Positions 44,082 to 54,186 of a stretch of DNA of 64,000 nucleotides are shown here, in pieces. The position numbers were made by a program, and so were the translations under genes. The stretch's first letter is position 1; each line of letters starts with the position of its first letter. The notes under the pieces are model-generated. The model ran no database searches, was not told the DNA's origin, and worked only from the letters and a program-made list of their open reading frames with translations. This stretch comes from Streptomyces fildesensis (GTDB lineage Bacteria; Actinomycetota; Actinomycetes; Streptomycetales; Streptomycetaceae): positions 558,001 to 622,000 of the forward strand of contig NZ_JAAIKO010000001.1 in the NCBI RefSeq assembly GCF_016107395.1, written 5' to 3'.

Positions 44082-45338
44082 ATGCCCGCAGACCTCGCCG
44101 TCATCGGACTCGGCCGCGCCGGGATCCTCCTCGCCCAAGCGGCAGCCGCCGCCGGAATCGGCGTCATCGGATACGACGCCGACGAGAACACCGCCGCGGA
44201 CATCAACGCCGGCCGCGTACCGGCCGGCTCCCTCGCCGCCGCCGACATCCGCCGGATGCTCGCCACCGGATTCCGCGCCACCTCCGACCCCTCCGTGCTC
44301 GGCCGGGTCAGGACCGCCGTGATCTGCGCCCCGACCCCGCTCGGCGCCGACCGCGCCCTCGACCTCAGCGCCGTGGCGGCCGCCGCACGGGCGCTCGCCA
44401 CGCATCTGCGGGCGCACACCACCGTGGTGCTCGAATCCACCGCCTACCCCGGCACCACCGAGGAATTCCTCCTCCCGATCCTGGAGGAGTCCGGCCTGCG
44501 GGCCGGCCGCGACTTCCATCTCGCCTACTCCCCCAGCCGCGTCGACCCCGGCAGCCGCGACCACCACATCCCCAACACCCCCAAGGTCATCGGCGGTTAC
44601 ACCTCCGCCTGCACCGAGGCCGCCGCCGCGTTCTACGGGCGCTTCGTCGAACGCGTCGTCCGCGCCCGCGGGCTGCGCGAGGCCGAGACCGTCAAGCTGC
44701 TGGAGACCAACTACCGGCACGTCAACATCGCCTTCGCCAACGAGATGGCGGTCTTCTGCCACGACGTCGGCGTCGACCTGTGGGACGTCATCCGCTGCGC
44801 CGAGACCAAGCCGTTCGGCTTCCAGGCCTTCCGCCCCGGCCCCGGCGTCGGCGGACCGGGCGTCGCCCTCGACCCCAACTACGTCGCCACCCGGGCCCGC
44901 ACCCCCGGCTACCCGCTGCGCATCGTCGAACTGGCCCAGGAGGTCAACGGGCGGATGCCGCGCTACGTCGTCCAGCGCGCGGCCGCCCTGCTGAACGAGC
45001 ACGGCAAGTCACTGCGCGGCGCCCGCGTCCTGCTGCTCGGCGTCACGTACAAGGCCGATCTGGCCGACCAGGAGAACGCCCCCGCCCGCGAGATCGGCTC
45101 CCGCCTCATCGAACTGGGCGCCCAGATCTGCTACCACGACCCGTACGTCCCCGAATGGCGCGTCCTGGACCGCCCCATCCCCCGCGCCGACTCCCTCTGG
45201 GAAGCCGCCGCCGACGCCGATCTGACCCTCCTGCTGCAGCATCACCGCACCTACGATCTCCAAGGCCTCGCCGTCAAGGCCCAGTTGCTCCTCGACACCC
45301 GCGGCGCCACCCCGGTAGGAGCCGCGGCCCGCTTGTAG
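44082..45338 (+). CDS. nucleotide-sugar dehydrogenase homologue lacking the catalytic Cys
   Basis: 418 residues from ATG 44082. The N-terminal NAD domain has LAVIGLGRAGILLAQAAAAAG, the linker KLLETNYRHVNIAFANEMAVFC, and the C-terminal UDP-binding domain begins with VLLLGVTYKADLADQEN. These place it with UDP-GlcNAc/ManNAc- and GDP-mannose-type dehydrogenases. The active-site loop, usually GPGVGGHC, reads GPGVGGPGVALDPNY (near residue 257), so the cysteine that forms the thiohemiacetal is a glycine. Full oxidation to a uronic acid is therefore doubtful; it may be inactive, regulatory or catalyse a partial reaction. There is no adjacent glycosyltransferase. Confidence 0.85.
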   Translation: MPADLAVIGLGRAGILLAQAAAAAGIGVIGYDADENTAADINAGRVPAGSLAAADIRRMLATGFRATSDPSVLGRVRTAVICAPTPLGADRALDLSAVAAAARALATHLRAHTTVVLESTAYPGTTEEFLLPILEESGLRAGRDFHLAYSPSRVDPGSRDHHIPNTPKVIGGYTSACTEAAAAFYGRFVERVVRARGLREAETVKLLETNYRHVNIAFANEMAVFCHDVGVDLWDVIRCAETKPFGFQAFRPGPGVGGPGVALDPNYVATRARTPGYPLRIVELAQEVNGRMPRYVVQRAAALLNEHGKSLRGARVLLLGVTYKADLADQENAPAREIGSRLIELGAQICYHDPYVPEWRVLDRPIPRADSLWEAAADADLTLLLQHHRTYDLQGLAVKAQLLLDTRGATPVGAAARL

Positions 45339-45475
45339 CGGACCGGTAGCGGTCGCGTAACGGCCCGCTGAAACGTCTTGTCGCACTGTCATATCCGGCT
45401 GCTAGCCTTCGGGGCCATTGTTCGCACGCCACACTTCTGTGCGATGCAAACCTTCCATCCCCGGGGGACCCCACC

Positions 45476-46042
45476 ATGAGCCAGTCGTACCCACCGCCGC
45501 AGCCGCCGCAGGGCGGCAACCCCTACGGCCAGCAGCCGGGCGTCGTCCCGCCGCAGGGCGGCAACCCGTTCGGCCAGCAGCCGCAGCAGCCGGGCGGCTT
45601 CGGCGGCTACCCGCCGCCCGCCCCGCTGCCGCCGGCCACCAACAACGTGGGCCTCGGCATCCTCGTCGGCATCCTCGCGATGATCGTCGGCGCCCTGGCG
45701 TACGGCGGGCTCATCAAGGTGACCGAGCACGAGATCGGCTACGCGGCCCTGGGTGTCGGCGCGCTGGTCGGTGCCGCACTCGGCAAGGTCGGCGGCCGCA
45801 ACCCGGTCCTGCCGGTCATCGGCATCCCGCTCGCCCTGCTCGGCGTCTACCTCGGCCAGGTCTTCGGCATCACCCTGCTGCTCGCCGACTCCCCGGGCGC
45901 CCCCGGCGTCATGACGATCCTCACGGATCACTACGACATCGTGCAGCAGGCCTGGAAGGAGTCCCTCGGCGGCATGGACATCCTGTTCTTCGGCATCGCC
46001 GGCCTCGAGGGCTTCGTCATCGCCAAGCGCGTAGCGAGCTGA
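45476..46042 (+). CDS. Gln/Pro-rich tail membrane protein
   Basis: 188 residues from ATG 45476. The first ~55 residues are Pro/Gln/Gly-rich with two GGNP(Y/F)GQQP repeats, a disordered cytoplasmic tail. Four hydrophobic helices follow (about 58-78, 88-105, 112-137 and 165-183). I recognise no family. It is separated by 137 bp from the dehydrogenase homologue and is followed by terminator-like repeats, so it is probably monocistronic. Confidence 0.75.
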   Translation: MSQSYPPPQPPQGGNPYGQQPGVVPPQGGNPFGQQPQQPGGFGGYPPPAPLPPATNNVGLGILVGILAMIVGALAYGGLIKVTEHEIGYAALGVGALVGAALGKVGGRNPVLPVIGIPLALLGVYLGQVFGITLLLADSPGAPGVMTILTDHYDIVQQAWKESLGGMDILFFGIAGLEGFVIAKRVAS

Positions 46043-46070
46043 CGCAGCCCGCAGCAGCAGATGTGACGCA

Positions 46071-46159
46071 AGGGGGCCGGGACCGTCCCCCCTCACCCTC
46101 CCGCACAGGATGTGGTGACGTGAGGGGGCCGGGACCGTCCCCCTCCCCTCCCGCACAGG
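46071..46159. repeat. two direct repeats of about 38 bp
   Basis: Copies at 46071-46109 and 46123-46159 both read AGGGGGCCGGGACCGTCCCC and end CCTCCCGCACAGG. The period is about 52 bp. Confidence 0.8.
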
Positions 46160-46174
46160 CACGCTTGGACGTGA

Positions 46175-46283
46175 GGGGGACGGGGCCGCAGGGGTGGGGT
46201 TTCGAAATGCTGCCGAGCTATTTGAGGGCCGCCAGGCCCTAAATAGTCGATTTCGAAGCCCCGCCCCGGAGGCCCCGTCCCCC
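46175..46283. repeat. 109-bp imperfect palindrome
   Basis: Outer arms GGGGGACGGGGCC and GGCCCCGTCCCCC, middle arms GGGGTTTCGAAAT and ATTTCGAAGCCCC, inner arms CTATTTGAGGGCC and GGCCCTAAATAG around a GCCA loop. It can fold into one long hairpin with small bulges. The AT-rich centre contrasts with its surroundings. Confidence 0.85.
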
Positions 46284-46301
46284 GACCGCACCACAAACGC
46301 A

Positions 46302-46342
46302 AAGGGGCCCGGACCGCTGCACCACAGCGATCCGGGCCCCTT
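46302..46342. terminator. bidirectional terminator
   Basis: AAGGGGCCCGGA (46302-46313) pairs with TCCGGGCCCCTT (46331-46342), with inner CGCTG/CAGCG pairing. It lies between convergent genes. Confidence 0.8.
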
Positions 46343-46378
46343 CACGTCACAACGTCAGCGCGTCACAACGTCAGCGCG

Positions 46379-47500
46379 TCAGCGACGATGCGCAGGCGAC
46401 ACCGTCACCTCGACCCGCTGGAACTCCTTCAGGTCCGAGTAACCCGTCGTGGCCATCGAACGGCGCAGCGCCCCGAAGAAGTTCATCGACCCGTTCGGCG
46501 CGTGCGACGGACCGAGCAGGATCTCCTCGGTGGTGCCGGCGGTGCCGAGGTTCATGCGCTTGCCGCGCGGCAGCTCCGGGTTGACCGCCTCCATGCCCCA
46601 GTGGAAGCCGCGCCCCGGCGCGTCCGTGGCGCGGGCCAGCGGGGAGCCCATCATCACGGCGTCGGCGCCGCAGGCGACCGCCTTCGGCAGGTCGCCGCTG
46701 GAGCCGAAGCCGCCGTCCGCGATGACGTGCACGTACCGGCCGCCGGACTCGTCCATGTAGTCGCGGCGGGCGGCCGCGACATCGGCGACCGCGGTCGCCA
46801 TCGGCACCTGGATGCCGAGCACGGCGCGCGTGGTGTGCGCGGCGCCGCCGCCGAAGCCGACCAGCACACCGGCGGCGCCGGTCCGCATCAGGTGCAGCGC
46901 CGCGGTGTACGTGGCGCAGCCGCCGACGATGACCGGCACGTCCAGCTCGTAGATGAACTGCTTCAGGTTGAGCGGCTCGTGCGAGCCCGAGACATGCTCG
47001 GCCGACACGGTGGTGCCGCGGATCACGAAGATGTCCACGCCCGCGTCCACGACGGCCTTGGAGAACTGCGCGGTGCGCTGCGGGGAGAGCGCGGCGGCGG
47101 TCACGACACCGGCGTCACGCACCTCCTTGATGCGCTGCCCGATCAGCTCTTCCCGGATCGGCGCCGAGTAGATCTCCTGGAGGCGGGCGGTCGCGGCCGT
47201 CTCGTCCAGTTCGGCGATCTCGGCGAGCAGCGGCTCCGGGTCGTCGTACCGGGTCCACAGACCCTCGAGGTTGAGCACGCCCAGGCCGCCCAGGTTTCCG
47301 ATGCGGATCGCGGTCTCGGGCGAGACCACGGAGTCCATCGGGGCGGCGAGGAAGGGGAGCTCGAAGCGGTAGGCGTCGATCTGCCAGGCGATCGAGACCT
47401 CCTTCGGGTCCCGGGTGCGGCGGCTGGGGACGACGGCGATGTCGTCGAATGCGTACGCCCTGCGGCCGCGCTTGCCCCGCCCGATCTCGATCTCAGTCAC
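46379..47500 (-). CDS. guaB3: GuaB3 family IMP dehydrogenase-related protein
   Basis: 373 residues from ATG 47500, with the GuaB3 N-terminus EIGRGKRGRRAYAFDDIAVVPSRRT. A TIM-barrel of the IMPDH family without CBS domains, shorter than GuaB. The catalytic loop that reads GSICTTR in IMP dehydrogenases is GFGGGAAHTTR here, so the active-site Cys is replaced by His. The phosphate loop (IADGGFGSSGDLPKAVACGADAVMMGS) remains. GuaB3 and GuaB are neighbours in many actinobacteria. This copy is probably a regulator or has an altered purine reaction; it may form mixed complexes with GuaB. Confidence 0.88.
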   Translation of the reverse strand: MTEIEIGRGKRGRRAYAFDDIAVVPSRRTRDPKEVSIAWQIDAYRFELPFLAAPMDSVVSPETAIRIGNLGGLGVLNLEGLWTRYDDPEPLLAEIAELDETAATARLQEIYSAPIREELIGQRIKEVRDAGVVTAAALSPQRTAQFSKAVVDAGVDIFVIRGTTVSAEHVSGSHEPLNLKQFIYELDVPVIVGGCATYTAALHLMRTGAAGVLVGFGGGAAHTTRAVLGIQVPMATAVADVAAARRDYMDESGGRYVHVIADGGFGSSGDLPKAVACGADAVMMGSPLARATDAPGRGFHWGMEAVNPELPRGKRMNLGTAGTTEEILLGPSHAPNGSMNFFGALRRSMATTGYSDLKEFQRVEVTVSPAHRR

Positions 47501-47550
47501 TGTTGGCCCTTCTTCGCTGGTCTACCCGCCCAGTATCCCCGAGCGGGCAA

Positions 47551-47587
47551 GCGGAAGCCCGCAGACCATCGGTCTGCGGGCTTCCGC
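47551..47587 (-). terminator. guaB terminator
   Basis: GCGGAAGCCCGCAGACC, loop ATC, GGTCTGCGGGCTTCCGC: a perfect 17-bp stem between the guaB stop and the guaB3 start. Confidence 0.9.
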
Positions 47588-47604
47588 TGACGTTCTCCCG
47601 CAGG

Positions 47605-49850
<2,246 letters not shown>

Positions 49851-50075
49851 CGGTCCATGGTGCATGGCCGCAGGACGTTCTGCCGCATCGCGTGAGTCCT
49901 TGTGCACCGAAGCGTTATGCGCGGGGGCGTCGGCCGCCTTCACGGCGTCCCCCCGCTGCCCCGCCCGCCGATCCCCGAGGAAGTCCATACGTCAAGCATG
50001 CGTCCTCGCTCGGGAAACCGGTACGAGCGGGGCGGCTCCACCCGTAAGCCCACCGCCCATGGCCCTGGTTCCTAG

Positions 50076-50247
50076 GCCGGGTCTGACAAATAGCGGCGTC
50101 CGCCCGAAGGGCGGGGCCCGGGGCGTCTGGTGCGTGCGATCGCAAGGCGGAGGGTCGTCCTCGTACCGGGGTACGTGGATGAGCCCGACAACGCAGCGAG
50201 CGTGCGTACCAGGCGTCCCGGGCCAGGCGGGATTTGTCAGACACGGC
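50076..50247. mobile_element. MITE with CTAG flanks, at the bldM stop codon
   Basis: 172 bp with near-perfect terminal inverted repeats (GCCGGGTCTGACAAAT on the left, GCCGTGTCTGACAAAT on the right, one mismatch) and flanked on both sides by CTAG (50072-50075 and 50248-50251). Further inward the arms CCGGGGCGTCTGGTGCGTGC and its relative before 50220 also pair imperfectly. There is no coding capacity. Structure and flanks fit a non-autonomous element moved by an IS with CTAG targets. Confidence 0.75.
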
Positions 50248-50859
50248 CTAGCGGACCAGGCCCCAGCGGAACCCGAGCGCCACGGCGTGGGCCCGGTCCG
50301 ACGCACCGAGTTTCTTGAACAGCCGCCGGGCGTGCGTCTTGACGGTGTCCTCGGAGAGGAACAGCTCGCGGCCGATCTCGGCGTTGGACCGTCCATGGCT
50401 CATGCCCTCGAGCACCTGGATCTCGCGCGCGGTCAGGGTCGGCGCGGCGCCCATCTCGGCGGAGCGCAGCCGGCGCGGGGCCAGCCGCCAGGTCGGGTCG
50501 GCGAGCGCCTGGGTGACGGTGGCCCGCAGTTCGGCGCGCGAGGCGTCCTTGTGCAGGTACCCCCGGGCACCGGCCGCGACGGCGAGCGCCACGCCGTCCA
50601 GGTCCTCGGCGACGGTGAGCATGATGATGCGGGCGCCCGGGTCCGCCGAGAGCAGCCGGCGCACGGTCTCGACACCGCCGAGGCCGGGCATCCGGACATC
50701 CATGAGAATGAGGTCCGAGCGGTCGGCGCCCCAGCGGCGGAGGACTTCCTCGCCGTTGGCCGCGGTCGTTACACGCTCGACGCCGGGCACGGTCGCGACC
50801 GCGCGGCGCAGGGCCTCTCGGGCGAGCGGGGAGTCGTCACAGACGAGGACGGAAGTCAT
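50248..50859 (-). CDS. bldM: BldM developmental response regulator
   Basis: 203 residues from ATG 50859 behind GGAGGG, exactly the length of BldM. The receiver domain has D8-D9 and the D54 phospho-site position (LMDVRMPG). The LuxR-type HTH has LTAREIQVLEGMSHGRSNAEIG and TVKTHARRLFKKLG. BldM controls aerial growth and sporulation genes, acting as a homodimer and with WhiI; in S. coelicolor D54 was reported to be dispensable. The stop codon TAG is part of the CTAG that flanks the MITE. It is divergent from whiD across 508 bp. Confidence 0.94.
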   Translation of the reverse strand: MTSVLVCDDSPLAREALRRAVATVPGVERVTTAANGEEVLRRWGADRSDLILMDVRMPGLGGVETVRRLLSADPGARIIMLTVAEDLDGVALAVAAGARGYLHKDASRAELRATVTQALADPTWRLAPRRLRSAEMGAAPTLTAREIQVLEGMSHGRSNAEIGRELFLSEDTVKTHARRLFKKLGASDRAHAVALGFRWGLVR

Positions 50860-51367
50860 GCCCGCCCTCCGCAGCTGAACCGCGTCACGTTGAGCCTCCA
50901 GGCTGTACGAAACTTCACCGTTGGGGCTGACGGCGTCGGGCACCTGCCCGAATCGTTCGTCCGCCAACCACTTCCGCACTCTCAACGACCCTCACTCGAA
51001 AGAGTTACGGAGTTTGGCTGCCGTAGCCAGCACTCTACGTGAGGGAACGAATACGGATCAGCCGCATCGCAGGTCCAGAGGGCGCACTGGGATCGGGCCC
51101 GGAAGCACTTCGCGCGCCCACTTGCCGGACATGCATCCCGCCGAACGGGTCTTATGTCGGAGTTTGCACTATTTGGATGCTCTTTGGCGCATTGCACGGT
51201 GTTCGCGGCTAAATTTGTGATGAGTCATATTTACATCTACTTAGACAGTAGATGTACGGTCGAGAGCACCTGGAGCGTGTCCAGCCGGCAGCGACCGGAC
51301 TCGGACGGTCCGGGCAGCGACCGGACAGGACCCTGGCTCCTCAACACACCCTTCGAGGGGATGAGCA
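50860..51367. other. 508-bp divergent region between bldM and whiD
   Basis: No gene seen. It holds the bldM promoter (ACTCGAAAGAGT short palindrome near 50995) and, towards whiD, an AT-rich stretch with the 9-bp inverted repeat at 51232-51256 and TGATGAGTCAT near 51218. Long regulatory regions are typical for developmental genes. Confidence 0.5.
51232..51256 (+). promoter_or_regulatory. 9-bp inverted repeat upstream of whiD, probable operator
   Basis: TACATCTAC (51232-51240), spacer TTAGACA, GTAGATGTA (51248-51256): perfect arms in an AT-rich island about 110 bases before the whiD ATG. This looks like a binding site for a dimeric regulator; the regulator is not known. Confidence 0.5.
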
Positions 51368-51676
51368 ATGGCAGACTTCTCCCGCCTTCCGGGCCCGAAC
51401 GCCGATCTATGGGACTGGCAGCTCGTCGCGGCTTGCCGCGGCGTCGACAGCTCCCTGTTCTTCCACCCAGAAGGCGAGCGCGGCGCCGCCCGAAGCGCCC
51501 GCGAGGCCTCCGCCAAGGAGGTCTGCATGCGGTGCCCGGTACGCGCGGAGTGCGCGACGCACGCGCTGGCCGTACGGGAGCCCTACGGAGTGTGGGGCGG
51601 GCTGACGGAGGATGAGCGCGAAGAGATGATGGGCCGCTCGCGGCACCGGCTGCTCACCATGCAGCCGACGAACTGA
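51368..51676 (+). CDS. whiD: WhiB-like iron-sulfur regulator WhiD
   Basis: 102 residues from ATG 51368. Four cysteines C23, C53, C56 and C62 bind a [4Fe-4S] cluster; the GVWGG turn (74-78) and a basic tail complete the WhiB-like fold. The N-terminus MADFSRLPGPNADLWDWQ is that of WhiD, needed for spore maturation and septation in S. coelicolor and orthologous to mycobacterial WhiB3. WhiB-like proteins contact region 4 of the principal sigma factor. It sits beside bldM as in other streptomycetes. Confidence 0.94.
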   Translation: MADFSRLPGPNADLWDWQLVAACRGVDSSLFFHPEGERGAARSAREASAKEVCMRCPVRAECATHALAVREPYGVWGGLTEDEREEMMGRSRHRLLTMQPTN

Positions 51677-51848
51677 AGAATCGTTTCTTCGGCGCGTATG
51701 CGCGTCCCGCGCGGGTTCGGCACGTCCCGTGCGCGACGTCGGCGCCTCCGGCGCGCGGCTTCGTCGCCTGTGGCCGGCTTCCGCACTCGTCCGCGCGGCT
51801 ACGGGCACAGCCGTGCCTGCCAGGCCCGGGCGGGTGTGACGCCCTGAC

Positions 51849-52754
51849 CTACCGCAGGCCCGCCCGCGCGAGGCGGCCGAGCATCATGTCCACGGCCGGC
51901 ACATGGGCCAGGTCGGGCAGTGTGAGGGCCACCACCTCACGCTGCACGGCCGGAAGCACCTCCAGCACCGCGACGCCCTTGGGGCGCACCGCCTCCAGCG
52001 CCAGCTCCGGCAGCACCGCCACCCCGAGCCCGGCCGCGACCAGGCCCACCACCGCCGGATAGTCGTCCGTCGCGAAGTCGATGCGCGGGGTGAAGCCCGC
52101 GCGCTCGCACACCTCCACCAGATGGCGGCGGCAGCGCGGGCAGCCCGCGATCCACTCCTCCTCCGCCAGCTCCTCGATGCGCACCGGCCGGTCCCCGGCC
52201 GCGAGCCGGTGCCCGGCGGGCACCAGGCCGACCAGCCGGTCGGTCAGCAGCGGCCGGACGACCAGGTCGTCCCACTGCTCCTCCGCAGCGGTCGGCAGAT
52301 CCACGTAGCGGAACGCCAGCGTGATGTCGCAGTCCCCCGCACGGAGCATCTCCACCGACTTCGGCGGCTCCGCCTCCACCAGCGAGATCTTCGTGCCGGG
52401 GTGCGCGGCGCGCATCCCCGCGACCGCGGTGGGCACCAGCGTCGAGCTGCCCGACGGGAACGACGACAGCCGCACCCGTCCGGCGCGCAGCCCCGCGATG
52501 GCCGCGACCTCCTCCTCGGCGGCCGTCAGGCCCGCCAGGATCCCGGCCGCGTGCCGGACCAGCGCCTCGCCGGCCTCCGTCAGCCGCATCTCCCGGCCGG
52601 TCCTGATCAGCAGGGTGGTCCCGGCGGACAGCTCCAGGGCCTTCATCTGCTGACTGACTGCGGGCTGGGTACAGCCCAGCTCCCGGGCGGCGGCGGAGAA
52701 CGAACCGGTCCTGGCCACGGCGCGGAGCACCCTGAGATGACGTGCCTCGATCAT
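51849..52754 (-). CDS. LysR-family transcriptional regulator
   Basis: 301 residues from ATG 52754. The N-terminal winged HTH begins EARHLRVLRAVARTGSFSAAARELGCTQPAVSQQMK; an effector domain follows (LPTAVAGM, RLVGLVPAGHRL and so on). It is divergent from the PLP enzyme at 52839, and the 84-bp shared region holds three ATACTT repeats, so it probably controls that gene and itself. Confidence 0.93.
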   Translation of the reverse strand: MIEARHLRVLRAVARTGSFSAAARELGCTQPAVSQQMKALELSAGTTLLIRTGREMRLTEAGEALVRHAAGILAGLTAAEEEVAAIAGLRAGRVRLSSFPSGSSTLVPTAVAGMRAAHPGTKISLVEAEPPKSVEMLRAGDCDITLAFRYVDLPTAAEEQWDDLVVRPLLTDRLVGLVPAGHRLAAGDRPVRIEELAEEEWIAGCPRCRRHLVEVCERAGFTPRIDFATDDYPAVVGLVAAGLGVAVLPELALEAVRPKGVAVLEVLPAVQREVVALTLPDLAHVPAVDMMLGRLARAGLR

Positions 52755-52800
52755 ACTTCAACCATAAGCGATACTTGGGGATACTTCGAAGTTATTGGTC
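52752..52800. promoter_or_regulatory. ATACTT repeats in LysR/aminotransferase divergent region
   Basis: ATACTT occurs at 52753-52758, 52771-52776 and 52781-52786, and AAGTTAT at 52789-52795 is a partial inverted copy. This AT-rich cluster is the likely LysR binding region. Confidence 0.5.
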
Positions 52801-52838
52801 GTGGACTTTGAGAGCGGGGCGCGGCAGGCTCAGGAGGC

Positions 52839-53918
52839 ATGGACTCCCTACCGAACTCCGGGCCGGCCGGCGGCGCGTTCTCCTCGATCGCGCCGGGCAT
52901 CACGTACCTGAACACCGCCACCATGGGGCTGCCGCCCACCCGGACGGCCGAAGCCCTGCGTACCGCCATCGACGACTGGGCCGCCGGGCGGCCGCCCCTC
53001 GACCGGTACGAGGCCGCCGTCGGCGCCGCCCGCGCGTCGTTCGCCCGGCTGCTGTCCACCTCCGTCGACCGGGTCGCCATCGGCTCGACCGTCTCCACGA
53101 GCGTCGGCAAGATCGCCGCGGCGCTGCCGGCGGGCTCCGAAGTGCTCGTCGCCGACGGCGACTTCAGCTCCCTGGTGAACCCGTTCGCCGGCCGCGGTGA
53201 CCTGGCCCTGCGCTCCGTCCCGCTGGCCGGCCTGGCGGCCGAGGTGCGGCCGGGGACGGCGCTCGTCGCCGTCAGCGCCGTCCAGTCGGCCGACGGCCGC
53301 GTCGCCGACCTCCCGGCGATCCGCGCCGCGGCCGCCGCGCACGGCGCCCGCACCCTCGTCGACGCCACCCAGGCGGCCGGCTGGCTCCCCCTGCGCGCCG
53401 ACGACTACGACTACCTCGTCTGCGGCTCCTTCAAGTGGCTCCTCGGCGCGCACGGCGTCTCCTTCCTCACCGTCCGCCCCGGCACCGAGGACGGCCTCTC
53501 CCCCGCGTTCGCCGGCTGGTACGCGGGGGACGACCCCTGGGCGGAGTGCTACGGCCCGATCGCCCGACTGGCGACGACGGCGCGGCAGTTCGACGCGTCG
53601 CCGGCGTATCTGGGGTTCGTGGCGGTGGCGGAGTCGCTGGCGCTGATCGAGGAGGCGGGGGTGGAGGCGATCCACGCGCATGACGTGTCGCTGGCTACGG
53701 CGTTCCGGGACGGGATGGCGGAGTTGGGGTTCCCGGCGATCGGGGAGGGTGGGTCGGCGATCGTGTCGGTTCCGGGGTTGCCGGGTTGGGTGGCGGGGCG
53801 GTTGGAGGAGGCGGGGGTGGAGTTGGCGGCGCGGGCGGGGAATCTGCGGTTCGCGTTTCATCTGTACAACGGGTCTGCGGATGTGGAGCGGGTGTTGGGC
53901 GTTCTGCGGGCGGGGTGA
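52839..53918 (+). CDS. class V aminotransferase-fold PLP enzyme
   Basis: 359 residues from ATG 52839. The fold is that of cysteine desulfurase/isopenicillin N epimerase-like PLP enzymes: TYLNTATMGLPP near the start, LVDATQAAGWLPL (PLP-pyridine Asp/Gln) and the Schiff-base Lys in CGSFKWLLGAHG. No desulfurase active-site Cys loop is evident, so a desulfurase is less likely; the substrate is unknown. Divergent LysR control suggests a catabolic or biosynthetic enzyme induced by its substrate. The 268 bp downstream (53919-54186) contain duplicated CGCAACGGCGGG motifs but no gene I can support. Confidence 0.88.
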   Translation: MDSLPNSGPAGGAFSSIAPGITYLNTATMGLPPTRTAEALRTAIDDWAAGRPPLDRYEAAVGAARASFARLLSTSVDRVAIGSTVSTSVGKIAAALPAGSEVLVADGDFSSLVNPFAGRGDLALRSVPLAGLAAEVRPGTALVAVSAVQSADGRVADLPAIRAAAAAHGARTLVDATQAAGWLPLRADDYDYLVCGSFKWLLGAHGVSFLTVRPGTEDGLSPAFAGWYAGDDPWAECYGPIARLATTARQFDASPAYLGFVAVAESLALIEEAGVEAIHAHDVSLATAFRDGMAELGFPAIGEGGSAIVSVPGLPGWVAGRLEEAGVELAARAGNLRFAFHLYNGSADVERVLGVLRAG

Positions 53919-54186
53919 CGGAGTCGGGGGCCTCACGTCACAGCCCGTCTGTGCGGGTCGTGGGCGGGAACACCGCCCTCGGGTCCCTTGCGCCTGCGCG
54001 CCGAGTCTGCGGACGGGTGCCGACGCGCATCCGCCCATACGAGCAAGGGGCGGGGGGTGGAGAAAGCCCGCCGCAGGCGCAACGGCGGGACAGGCGCCGA
54101 CGTACCCGCACCCCGCCGGCAGGCGTGTGGCGCAACGGCGGGGCGAGGGCTGACGTACCCGCGCCCCCGACGCCTATCGTCGAAGC

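Larger units (their letters stand above)
46043..46378. other. 336-bp repeat-rich convergent intergenic region
   Basis: Contains two direct repeats, a 109-bp imperfect palindrome and a bidirectional terminator, each listed separately. No gene is seen. Confidence 0.7.

Noticed and set aside
50230..50238. TTGTCAGAC as another DNA-damage promoter
   Set aside because: It is part of the MITE terminal repeat, lacks the GTG of the consensus and has no -10 at the right spacing.
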